Shown here piece after piece: positions 6,726-12,661 of a stretch of DNA of 12,661 nucleotides; positions within the stretch are counted from its first letter, which is position 1, and each line of letters starts with the position of its first letter. The stretch covers positions 1 to 12,661 of the forward strand of contig DATIFQ010000153.1 in assembly GCA_035455185.1 (NCBI GenBank), written 5' to 3'. Source of the DNA: JAEHDI01 sp035455185 (GTDB taxonomy: Bacteria > Acidobacteriota > Terriglobia > Bryobacterales > Bryobacteraceae). The notes beneath the pieces are model-generated. The model was not told the origin of the DNA. It ran no database searches and saw nothing but the letters and a program-made list of their open reading frames with translations. The translations under genes and the position numbers were made by a program.

Positions 6726-6857
6726 GTGGAGGCATTCGCACACAGGAAGGTTGTATCGGCTCCCAGCGGATACACTTTCTCTGCGTGCACCCTCCCCTCT
6801 GTTCCTGTAGTAGGCATTATTATCATTATCGGGGTCACCGTATTCGGCCCCGCCTGA
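6726..6857 (+). CDS. ilv operon leader peptide (Ile/Val-rich, attenuator control)
   Basis: A 43-codon frame runs from GTG at 6726 to TGA at 6855-6857. Its last 17 sense codons read PVVGIIIIIGVTVFGPA. The five consecutive Ile codons are at 6816-6830 (ATT ATT ATC ATT ATC), with Val codons at 6807, 6810, 6834 and 6840. Runs of regulatory-amino-acid codons just before a terminator are the hallmark of ribosome-mediated attenuation, as in the enterobacterial ilvB and ilvGMEDA leaders. The operon behind it makes Ile and Val precursors, which matches. GTG 6726 is the only usual start codon in this frame after the TAA at 6714-6716. It has no clear Shine-Dalgarno, so it may be leaderless or the true start may differ. 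The C-terminal part is firmer than the start. Confidence 0.68.
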   Translation: MEAFAHRKVVSAPSGYTFSACTLPSVPVVGIIIIIGVTVFGPA

Positions 6858-6903
6858 TTCGGTCCTGAAAATAAAGGATTTAAGGGCCACCGGCGGGGAC
6901 GAA
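6830..6903 (+). promoter_or_regulatory. Pause hairpin and alternative antiterminator of the ilv attenuator
   Basis: Two exclusive folds are visible. Pause form: CGGGG (6830-6834) pairs with CCCCG (6848-6852), with CCG/CGG (6838-6840/6845-6847) inside around a TATT loop; it starts at the last Ile codon. Antiterminator: 6843-6854 pairs with 6892-6903 at 11 of 12 positions (one G/A mismatch), enclosing a second helix of 6861-6866 with 6883-6888 (one G-U). Together these hold most of the left arm of the terminator. A ribosome stalled on the Ile codons would block the pause hairpin and free 6843 onward; one reaching the stop codon would cover it. Confidence 0.6.
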
Positions 6904-6929
6904 GCTCAGCCGGTGGCCCTTTTGGTTTA
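6884..6929 (+). terminator. Intrinsic terminator acting as ilv attenuator
   Basis: GGGCCACCGGC (6884-6894) and GCCGGTGGCCC (6909-6919) are a perfect 11-bp stem, extendable by two A-T pairs, with a 14-base loop. TTTTGGTTT follows at 6920. It lies 26 bases after the leader-peptide stop and 84 bases before ilvB with no gene ending in front of it, so it must act on transcripts entering the ilv operon. Its loop contains the 3' half of the antiterminator. Confidence 0.85.
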
Positions 6930-7013
6930 TAGGGGCACAAAACGGCGCGAAATGGTCACTTTTGGGTACGTTTTGGACCGGTTTCGTGCCAGATCGTTTA
7001 GGAGATTTCGACC

Positions 7014-8750
7014 ATGTCGACCTTAATGAGTGGCGCCAGGATCCTGCTGGAGTGCCTGGTTCGGGAAGGGGCGGACTGCATCTTCGGCTACCCCGGAGGG
7101 GTGATGCTCCCCCTCTACGACGTGATGTACGACCACCCCATCCGGCACGTTCTTGTACGGCACGAGCAGAACGCGGCGTTCGCGGCCGAGGGCTATGCCC
7201 GATCCACGGGCCGGGTTGGCGTCTGCGCGGCGACGTCCGGGCCCGGCGCGACAAACCTCGTGACGGGGTTGGTGAACGCGATGATGGATTCGATTCCGAT
7301 CGTCGCCATCACCGGGCAGGTGACCTCAAAACTGATCGGAACGGACGCCTTTCAGGAGGCCGACACGTTCGGCATCACCCGCTCGTGCACGAAGCACAAC
7401 TACCTGATCAAGAACCTGGCCGACCTCCCGCAGATCGTACACGAGGCGTTCTACATCGCTTCCAGCGGCCGTCCGGGGCCGGTGCTCATCGACATCCCGA
7501 AAGACATCTTCCAAGGGCAGGCGCACTACTCGCCGGTTTCGTCGATCCACCTGCCCGGATACCGGGTGTTCACGGAGGGGCACAGCGGCCAGATCCGGCG
7601 CGCCGCGCAGATGATGTGGGAAGCCAAGCGCCCATTCGTTTACGCGGGCGGCGGCATCATCGCGTCGGAAGCAGCCGGCGAACTCCGCGACCTGGTCGAG
7701 ATCCTGGACGCCCCGGCGGTGTGCACCCTGATGGGCTTGGGCGGGCTTCCGAGCGAGCATCCCAACTTCATCAGCATGCCCGGCATGCACGGCAGCTACG
7801 CCGCCAACATGGGCATGACACAGACCGACCTTCTGATCGCCCTTGGCGTCCGCTTCGACGACCGTGTGACGGGCCGCCTCTCGTCCTTCGCGCCGCACGC
7901 CAAAGTGATCCATGTCGACATCGACCCGGCGGAGATCGGCAAGAATCGCGCCGCCGATCTGCCGATCGTGGGCGATGTGAAACGCGTCCTAGAAAAACTC
8001 AACGACCTGCTGCGCGAATTGAAACCGTCAATGGGCGATCTCAACGCCGCAGGACGGCAGGCGTGGTGGCGGCAGGTCCGGGACTGGCAGCAGGAGCATC
8101 CGATCACGCCGGTCTTTTCCGACTCGGAGATCAAGCCGCAGCACCTGATGACGGAAATCGACCGGATTTCGCGCGGCGAGGCCATCATCACGTCGGACGT
8201 GGGCCAGCACCAGATGTGGGGTGCCCAGTTCCTCCGGTTCAACAAGCCCCGCCTGTGGCTCAGCTCCGGCGGGCTCGGCTCGATGGGCTTCGGCCTGCCA
8301 GCGGCGATCGGAGCGCAGTTCGCCTGTCCCGAAAAACTAGTGCTCGCGGTGGTCGGGGACGGCGGATTCCAGATGTCGGTGCCCGAGCTGGCGACGATCG
8401 TCAATCACGGGCTGCCGATCAAGATCATCGTGATGAACAACGGCTACCTCGGCATGGTCCGCCAGTGGCAGGAGCTGTTCTACAACAACCGGCTCTGCGC
8501 GGTGGAACTGGAGTCGTTCCCGGATGCCGAGAAACTGGCCGCGGCGTACGGTTTCAAGGGCCGCACGGTCGAAAGCCCGCGCGAGTTGCGGCCGGCTCTT
8601 GATGAGGCGCTTGCGGAGCCCGGCCCGTACCTGCTCAACGTGCGCGTGTCACCGTACGAAAACGTTTACCCGATGGTGCCCGCCGGCGCGGCGCTGAACG
8701 AAATGGTGCTTACACCGCCACAGCCCGTGCCCATCCCGGTTCCGAAGTAA
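7014..8750 (+). CDS. ilvB: Acetolactate synthase large (catalytic) subunit
   Basis: A 578-aa ThDP, FAD and Mg-dependent enzyme that condenses pyruvate with pyruvate (Val/Leu route) or with 2-oxobutyrate (Ile route). The N-terminal PYR domain has FGYPGG (24-29) and the catalytic Glu51 in VRHEQNAAFAAEGYAR. The middle domain carries PGPVLIDIPKDI and the RFDDRVTGR region. The C-terminal PP domain has the GDG...NN metal-ThDP motif from Gly448 to Asn476 (GDGGFQM ... VMNNG), then GMVRQWQ with Trp485 at the position linked to herbicide sensitivity in other ALS enzymes. Length is normal. The ATG at 7014 follows AGGAG at 9-base spacing. It is the first full gene behind the attenuator. Confidence 0.96.
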   Translation: MSTLMSGARILLECLVREGADCIFGYPGGVMLPLYDVMYDHPIRHVLVRHEQNAAFAAEGYARSTGRVGVCAATSGPGATNLVTGLVNAMMDSIPIVAITGQVTSKLIGTDAFQEADTFGITRSCTKHNYLIKNLADLPQIVHEAFYIASSGRPGPVLIDIPKDIFQGQAHYSPVSSIHLPGYRVFTEGHSGQIRRAAQMMWEAKRPFVYAGGGIIASEAAGELRDLVEILDAPAVCTLMGLGGLPSEHPNFISMPGMHGSYAANMGMTQTDLLIALGVRFDDRVTGRLSSFAPHAKVIHVDIDPAEIGKNRAADLPIVGDVKRVLEKLNDLLRELKPSMGDLNAAGRQAWWRQVRDWQQEHPITPVFSDSEIKPQHLMTEIDRISRGEAIITSDVGQHQMWGAQFLRFNKPRLWLSSGGLGSMGFGLPAAIGAQFACPEKLVLAVVGDGGFQMSVPELATIVNHGLPIKIIVMNNGYLGMVRQWQELFYNNRLCAVELESFPDAEKLAAAYGFKGRTVESPRELRPALDEALAEPGPYLLNVRVSPYENVYPMVPAGAALNEMVLTPPQPVPIPVPK

Positions 8751-8767
8751 GAAGGAGAGATCCCCCT

Positions 8768-9325
8768 ATGTTGCAGATCATCTCGCTGCTGGTGGAAAAC
8801 AAGCCCGGCGCCCTGATGCGCGTTACGGGCGTCCTCACCGCCAGGGGTTACAACATTGAGAGCCTCACGGTTGCGCGCACGCTGGACCCGACGCTCTCGC
8901 AGATGACCATCGTCGTCGACGTAGACCCAAACCTCCGCGAGCTGCTCGTCAAGCAGATGAACAAACTGATCAACGTGCTTCAGGTCAACGACCTGACAGG
9001 GGCCCGCGCCGTGGCACGCGAAATGGTGCTGATGCGGGTCCGGGCGCCGCTCGAAAAGCGGACCTCCGTGCTCAAGGAGGCCGAGATTTTCGGCGCGCGC
9101 GTGGTCGATTCCTCGGTGGAAGGTTTCGCCCTGGAGGCGACCGGCGAACAGGAGAAGCTCGAAGAGTTCATCGACATCATGCGGAGTTACGGCGAATTCG
9201 AGATCGCCCGGTCGGGCGTGGTCGTGATGTCGCTCCGATCGAAGAAACTGCGCCTATCTCCGCCCGTTCCAACAAAATCAGAAGCAGAGAGAATAGAACA
9301 GAACACTGGAGTCACTCATGGCTAA
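8768..9325 (+). CDS. ilvH: Acetolactate synthase small (regulatory) subunit
   Basis: A 185-aa subunit of a family that activates the catalytic subunit and confers valine feedback inhibition. Residues about 3-78 are an ACT domain with the typical start IISLLVENKPGALMRVTGVL and ARGYNIESLTV, the Gly-Asn-Ile loop forming the usual effector site. Residues about 80-160 match the small-subunit C-terminal domain (AREMVLMRVRAP, EIFGARVVD, FIDIMRSYGEFEIARSGVV). It is some 20 residues longer than the short members because of a polar tail after LRLSPPVP. It starts 17 bases after ilvB, with AAGGAG upstream. Its last 8 bases overlap ilvC, so the three genes are tightly coupled. The same family is called ilvN in some species. 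Confidence 0.94.
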   Translation: MLQIISLLVENKPGALMRVTGVLTARGYNIESLTVARTLDPTLSQMTIVVDVDPNLRELLVKQMNKLINVLQVNDLTGARAVAREMVLMRVRAPLEKRTSVLKEAEIFGARVVDSSVEGFALEATGEQEKLEEFIDIMRSYGEFEIARSGVVVMSLRSKKLRLSPPVPTKSEAERIEQNTGVTHG

Positions 9326-10361
9326 CCGTTACTACGAAAAAGATGGGAACCTGAATACGCTGAAAGGCCTGACCGTCGCCATCATCGGCTATGGAAGCCA
9401 GGGCCACGCGCACGCGCTGAACCTTCGGGATTCGGGGGTGAGCGTGGTGGTGTCGGACCTGCCGGGCAGCCCCAACTGGAAGAAAGCCGAAGCAGCCGGC
9501 TTGCGGGTGCTGGCCACCGCCGAGGCGGTGAAAGCGGCCGACACGATCATGGTGCTCGTCGCCGATCATCTGCAGGCGGGAATGTACAAGAACGACATCG
9601 CCCCAAACCTGAAGGCCGGCAAGACGCTCATGTTCGCCCACGGCTTCAACATCCATTACGGCGAGGTCGTCCCGCCGAAAGAAGTGGATGTCTCGATGAT
9701 CGCGCCCAAAGCGCCGGGTCATCGGGTGCGCGAGCTGTTCACCGAGGGCGTCGGCGTTCCCGCGCTGGTGGCCATTCACCAGAACCCGTCCGGCAAGGCG
9801 CTGGAGCGCGCGCTGGCGTATGCGCTGGCGCTCGGATGTCTGAAGGCCGGCGTGATCGAAACGACGTTCAAGGAAGAGACCGAGAGCGACCTCTTCGGCG
9901 AGCAAGCCGTGCTGTGCGGCGGCGCCGCCGAGCTGGTGCGGGCGGGTTTCGAGACGCTGGTCGAGGCCGGCTATGCCCCGGAGATCGCCTACTTCGAGTG
10001 CCTGCACGAGCTGAAGCTCATCGTGGATCTGATCCAGGAGGGCGGCCTCAGCTACATGCGGTTTTCGGTTTCCGACACGGCCGAGTACGGCGACTACACG
10101 CGCGGACCGAGAGTGGTGGACGCGCACGTTCGCGGCGTGATGAAGGAACTGCTGGCCGAGGTCCAGTCTGGCAAGTTCGCAAAAGAATGGATTGACGAAA
10201 ACAAGACAGGCCGCAAAAAGTTTTTGGCGATGCGCGAAGCATCCCGCCACCAACCCATCGAAGAAGTCGGCCGGGAGCTACGCGCGATGATACCCTTCCT
10301 CAAGAAGAGGAAGGAAGCCGGCGTACCGGAAGACCAGCCAGCCACGGCTTCCGGGCGCTAG
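9318..10361 (+). CDS. ilvC: Ketol-acid reductoisomerase, class I
   Basis: A 347-aa enzyme that isomerises and reduces acetolactate or acetohydroxybutyrate to the dihydroxy acids. It has the Rossmann motif GYGSQG at 24-29. Active-site residues of the family are present: Lys131 in APKAPGH, Asp191 and Glu195 in SDLFGEQ, Glu227 and Glu231 in ECLHELKLI, and Ser252 in FSVSDTAEYGD. The single C-terminal domain is the short class I form. The cofactor loop after strand 2 reads VVVSDLPGSPNW: most relatives have Gly-Leu-Arg/Tyr there, so the phosphate-contacting Arg is missing and Asp47 appears, which could shift preference toward NADH. The ATG at 9318 follows GGAG at 6 bases and overlaps ilvH by 8 bases. 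Confidence 0.95.
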   Translation: MANRYYEKDGNLNTLKGLTVAIIGYGSQGHAHALNLRDSGVSVVVSDLPGSPNWKKAEAAGLRVLATAEAVKAADTIMVLVADHLQAGMYKNDIAPNLKAGKTLMFAHGFNIHYGEVVPPKEVDVSMIAPKAPGHRVRELFTEGVGVPALVAIHQNPSGKALERALAYALALGCLKAGVIETTFKEETESDLFGEQAVLCGGAAELVRAGFETLVEAGYAPEIAYFECLHELKLIVDLIQEGGLSYMRFSVSDTAEYGDYTRGPRVVDAHVRGVMKELLAEVQSGKFAKEWIDENKTGRKKFLAMREASRHQPIEEVGRELRAMIPFLKKRKEAGVPEDQPATASGR

Positions 10362-10376
10362 CCGGGAAAGAACGCA

Positions 10377-11987
10377 ATGAAGATCTCCATCCTTGACACA
10401 ACACTACGGGACGGCACCCAAGGGGAGGCCGTCTCATTTACCGTCGAAGACAAACTGATGATCGCCCAGAAGCTGGACGAGCTGGGCATCGACTACATCG
10501 AAGGCGGTTGGCCGGGCTCAAACCCCAAGGATAAAGAGTTCTTCTCACGCGCCCGGGAACTCCACCTCAAGCATGCCCGGCTGACCGCCTTCGGCTCGAC
10601 GCGGTTCGCCAAGAACCCGGTGGACCGCGACCCCAATGTGCGCGCCCTGCTCGAGGCAGGCACGCCCGTCATTTCGATTTTCGGCAAGAGTTGGGATCTG
10701 CACACGCAACGCGCGCTCGGCATCAGTGAAGAAGAGAACCTGAAGCTCATCGCGGAGACGGTGAAGTATTTGAAGGACCACGGCCGCGAGGTGATCTACG
10801 ACGCGGAGCACTTCTTCGACGGTTACATCTCGAACCCGTCTTTCGCGCTGCGGACTCTCGAGGCCGCCCGGGATTCGGGCGCGGACATTCTCTGCCTGTG
10901 CGACACCAACGGGGGCACGCTGACGGGCCGGCTGACGGAGATCACGGCCGACGTCCGGAAGCGTTTCGATGGAGTGATCGGAATTCACGCGCACAACGAT
11001 ACGGATGTGGCCGTAGCCAACGCCGTGGCCGCGGTGGAACAAGGCGCGACGCACGTGCAGGGAACGATCAACGGCTATGGCGAGCGGTGCGGGAATTCGA
11101 ACCTGTGCTCCATCATCGCCAACCTGGAGCTGAAGCTGGGGCACACGACCATCGGCAGCGACAAGCTGGTTCAACTCACTTCGGTGGCGAAGTTCGTGGC
11201 CGAACTGGCCAACCTGAACCTCCGGAACGACCAGCCGTACGTGGGGCGCAGCGCGTTCGCTCACAAGGGCGGGATCCACGTAAGCGCGGTGCTTAAGGAC
11301 GCGGCAACGTACGAGCACGTTCCCCCGGAGACGGTGGGCAACCGGCAGCGGGTGCTGCTGAGCGACCTGTCGGGACGGAGCAACATCCTGTACAAGCTGA
11401 AGCAGCACGGTCTGGCGGACCGGCTGACGGAGGAGGCGCGGCGGGAGCTGCTCGAGCGGATCAAGCTCATGGAGTACCAGGGGTATGAACTGGAGGCGGC
11501 GGAGGGCACGTTCGAGCTGCTGGTGCGCGAGGCGCTTCACCCCGGAACTCACTTTTTCGATCTGGTGAGCCTGGATGTGTCGACGCAGATCGCCGGCACG
11601 AAGGGAACGAGAGTAACGGCGACGGTGACGCTGAAGGCAGCGGATGGTGTGCACTCGGCGACGGCGAGCGGGCACGGGCCTGTGAACGCGCTGGATCTGT
11701 GCCTGCGGCAGTGCCTGTCGTCGCTGTATCCGACCATCGCCAACGTGCGGCTGACGGATTACAAGGTCCGCGTGCTGGAACCGAAGAAGGGGACGGCGGC
11801 GCGGGTGCGGGTGCTGATCGAGTGGTCGGATCACCGCCGGAGCTGGACGACGGTGGGGGTATCGGAGAACGTGATCGAGGCGAGCTGGCAGGCGATGGTG
11901 GACGCGCTCCGGCTGGAGCTGATGCGCCTGATGGAGCAGGACGAGACGATCGAGAGGGCGGTGGAAGATTACTGCTGGGGAGTGTGA
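10377..11987 (+). CDS. cimA: (R)-citramalate synthase
   Basis: A 536-aa enzyme condensing pyruvate and acetyl-CoA to (R)-citramalate, the first step of the threonine-independent route to 2-oxobutyrate and isoleucine. The DRE-TIM barrel starts LDTTLRDGTQGEAVSFTVED with Arg11 and Asp12 at the active site. YIEGGWPGSNPKD (49-61) is characteristic of the citramalate rather than the isopropylmalate synthase branch. The HxH metal site is His204-His206 in GIHAHNDTD, and INGYGERCGN follows. The C-terminal domain (about 395-525) is of the LeuA-dimer, regulatory type. Length fits the long CimA family. It starts 15 bases after ilvC, with GGGAAAG upstream. Paired with an Ile-rich leader, it points to operon control by isoleucine. 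Confidence 0.93.
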   Translation: MKISILDTTLRDGTQGEAVSFTVEDKLMIAQKLDELGIDYIEGGWPGSNPKDKEFFSRARELHLKHARLTAFGSTRFAKNPVDRDPNVRALLEAGTPVISIFGKSWDLHTQRALGISEEENLKLIAETVKYLKDHGREVIYDAEHFFDGYISNPSFALRTLEAARDSGADILCLCDTNGGTLTGRLTEITADVRKRFDGVIGIHAHNDTDVAVANAVAAVEQGATHVQGTINGYGERCGNSNLCSIIANLELKLGHTTIGSDKLVQLTSVAKFVAELANLNLRNDQPYVGRSAFAHKGGIHVSAVLKDAATYEHVPPETVGNRQRVLLSDLSGRSNILYKLKQHGLADRLTEEARRELLERIKLMEYQGYELEAAEGTFELLVREALHPGTHFFDLVSLDVSTQIAGTKGTRVTATVTLKAADGVHSATASGHGPVNALDLCLRQCLSSLYPTIANVRLTDYKVRVLEPKKGTAARVRVLIEWSDHRRSWTTVGVSENVIEASWQAMVDALRLELMRLMEQDETIERAVEDYCWGV

Positions 11988-11991
11988 GGGA

Positions 11992-12016
11992 GGCCACAGG
12001 CTGAAGCCTGTGCCAC
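11992..12016. repeat. Dispersed palindromic repeat, copy 2
   Basis: CACAGGCT (11996-12003) and AGCCTGTG (12006-12013, after GA) are perfect 8-bp complements with flanking GGC/GCC-like bases. The 25-base unit matches 1534-1558 in inverted orientation with 2 differences. It fills most of the 36-base gap between the cimA stop and the next start codon. No T-run follows, so read-through into the next gene is likely. Confidence 0.7.
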
Positions 12017-12023
12017 CGATGGC

Positions 12024-12608
12024 GTGAGGAACTTCTGGAAACTTCGGCAGCCGGACGTGCGGCGCATCGTTCTGGTGGAGAGCGGGCCGCGGCACCTGCT
12101 GGAAGGCGCGATTCCCGTCTTGCGCCGACTCTACGGAGAATCGATCCCAATCGATCTGGTGACGTGTTTCGCCGGCAGCCCGGTGGGGTTCACTGCCGGG
12201 AACGGCCGCGTGTATCAGGTGGCCGACCACCAGGGACGGGCAGGACGGAAGCGCCTCTATCGGGAACTGTGCGCGCTGGCGCCGGACGCGCTGGTGATGG
12301 TCTGCGCGGACGTGCCGATCATGACGAAGTGGAAGTGGGCGCTGGCGTGGAATCTGCCGGCCAAAGTCCTGATCCTCAATGAAAACGGCGATTTCTTCTG
12401 GTTCGACCGCGCGCACTGGCGGGTGATTCTGCACTTCATTGCGTTCCGCTCGGGGCTGACGGGCGGCGGCATGGTCCGCACCATCGCCGACTTCGCGCTG
12501 TTTCCCTTCACGCTGACATACCTGCTGCTCTACGCCGGTTGGATCCACGCCCGGCGGAAGGTGCGGCTGGCGATGCGGAGTGGGGCAATGGGGCTGGATA
12601 AGACTTAG
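12024..12608 (+). CDS. Conserved-looking protein of unknown function, possible glycosyltransferase-like fold
   Basis: A 194-aa protein in the same frame as cimA, starting at GTG 12024, 36 bases after its stop. No clear Shine-Dalgarno is present because the palindromic repeat occupies the gap, so the start is uncertain; GTG 12057 is another option. Residues 13-48 (RRIVLVESG, a helix, then IPIDLVTC) look like a beta-alpha-beta Rossmann opening such as begins GT-B or heptosyltransferase-type proteins. A distinctive NENGDFFWFDRAHW motif lies at about 118-131. Residues about 155-172 (ADFALFPFTLTYLLLYAGW) are a likely membrane or amphipathic helix, followed by a basic tail. It is shorter than full glycosyltransferases. 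I do not recognise the family with certainty. Confidence 0.7.
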   Translation: MRNFWKLRQPDVRRIVLVESGPRHLLEGAIPVLRRLYGESIPIDLVTCFAGSPVGFTAGNGRVYQVADHQGRAGRKRLYRELCALAPDALVMVCADVPIMTKWKWALAWNLPAKVLILNENGDFFWFDRAHWRVILHFIAFRSGLTGGGMVRTIADFALFPFTLTYLLLYAGWIHARRKVRLAMRSGAMGLDKT

Positions 12609-12612
12609 GGGC

Positions 12613-12644
12613 GGATGCCGACTCGCCTGGTTCAGGCCGCATCC
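12613..12644. other. Stem-loop after the last plus-strand gene
   Basis: GGATGC (12613-12618) pairs with GCATCC (12639-12644), and inside it GCCTG (12625-12629) pairs with CAGGC (12633-12637) around GTT. It starts 4 bases after the stop at 12608, where a terminator would be expected, but no T-run is seen before the window ends. It may be a factor-assisted or bidirectional stop. Confidence 0.35.
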
Positions 12645-12661
12645 AGCACGTCGATCCGAAG

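Larger units (their letters stand above)
6514..7013. other. Divergent intergenic region between the phage block and ilv operon
   Basis: The 500 bases between the outward-reading blocks hold no full-size gene. The segment 6514-6660 contains the ribosome site for the minus-strand gene and an AT-rich stretch (6620-6681) where a minus-strand promoter could lie, but I cannot assign boxes with confidence. The segment 6661-6930 holds dyads, promoter, leader peptide and attenuator, listed separately. Between 6930 and 7013 is the ilvB 5' untranslated region: GGCAC (6934-6938) can pair with GTGCC (6986-6990), and AAAC with GTTT just inside, around a single mismatch. AGGAG (7000-7004) is the ilvB ribosome site. 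No tRNA, integrase or att-like direct repeat was seen. Confidence 0.7.

Noticed and set aside
6751..6810. TTG-started 19-codon frame with several Leu codons after an AGGAAGG stretch
   Set aside because: There is no spacing between the putative ribosome site and TTG, the frame ends before the regulatory hairpins, and the Ile/Val frame explains the attenuator better.
6785..6868. Alternative leader frame containing His-Tyr-Tyr-His-Tyr
   Set aside because: It overlaps the Ile-run frame in another phase. His/Tyr sensing makes no sense in front of ilv genes, and its stop is less well placed relative to the pause hairpin.
6514..7013. Search for tRNA, att core repeats, integrase or CRISPR at the block junction
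   Set aside because: No cloverleaf, no direct repeat pair and no repeat-spacer array could be seen by eye.
6962..8602. A 546-codon plus-strand frame overlapping ilvB
   Set aside because: It is an out-of-frame shadow of ilvB with Arg/Gly/Pro-rich nonsense; ilvB has all family motifs and a good ribosome site.
9312..10253. A 313-codon minus-strand frame opposite ilvC
   Set aside because: It is antisense to a well-supported ilvC, His/Arg/Leu-rich, with no recognisable motif.
10545..12548. A 667-codon open frame on the minus strand across cimA and the following gene
   Set aside because: It is antisense to a clear cimA and reads as Arg/His/Pro/Gln-rich low-complexity residues typical of a mirror frame in GC-rich coding DNA; no domain is visible.
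12632..12661. Possible C-terminal end of a minus-strand gene (nine codons then TGA)
   Set aside because: Only 30 bases are visible and they overlap a stem-loop; too short to support a gene.

Overview
The window is GC-rich bacterial chromosome made of two blocks that read away from each other. Positions 1-6513 carry phage-type head and tail genes on the minus strand. Positions about 6726-12608 carry a plus-strand branched-chain amino acid operon. The organism is most likely an acidobacterium of the Solibacter/Bryobacter kind. I infer this from the ilvB-ilvH-ilvC-cimA order, the style of the phage proteins and the dispersed palindromic repeats; no rRNA or other marker is present to prove it.

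Phage block, in its own transcription order (right to left): a 90-aa basic protein of unknown role in the position of a small terminase (6241-6513), large terminase (4982-6283), portal (3515-4936), scaffold (2940-3527), P22-type major capsid (1942-2853), a 108-aa helical protein (1558-1884), a 255-aa putative connector with an Ig/FN3-like C-terminal domain (757-1524), a putative tail-completion or terminator protein (255-752), and the start of a putative tail-tube gene that runs off the left edge (1-148). This is the head-to-tail order of a long-tailed phage. All complete frames are intact, most have good Shine-Dalgarno sites, and several genes overlap. No integrase, repressor, lysis gene, tRNA or att repeat is visible. 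Two gaps between phage genes hold palindromic repeats. One of them (1534-1558) recurs at 23/25 bases behind cimA in the metabolic operon, so the phage block shares the host's dispersed repeats and may be a long-resident or domesticated element.

The junction (6514-7013) has two dyad-symmetric sites and a weak promoter. After them comes what looks like a complete ribosome-mediated attenuator for the ilv operon: a short leader peptide ending in five consecutive Ile codons flanked by Val codons, a pause hairpin over its end, a nested antiterminator, and an intrinsic terminator (11-bp stem plus U-tract) about 90 bases before ilvB.

The operon then encodes acetolactate synthase large subunit (7014-8750) and regulatory subunit (8768-9325), ketol-acid reductoisomerase (9318-10361) and (R)-citramalate synthase (10377-11987). 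Citramalate synthase makes the isoleucine precursor from pyruvate, and the other enzymes complete the early shared Ile/Val steps. An Ile/Val-sensing leader therefore fits the operon's products. A 194-aa protein of unknown function (12024-12608) follows 36 bases after cimA, separated by the second copy of the dispersed palindrome.
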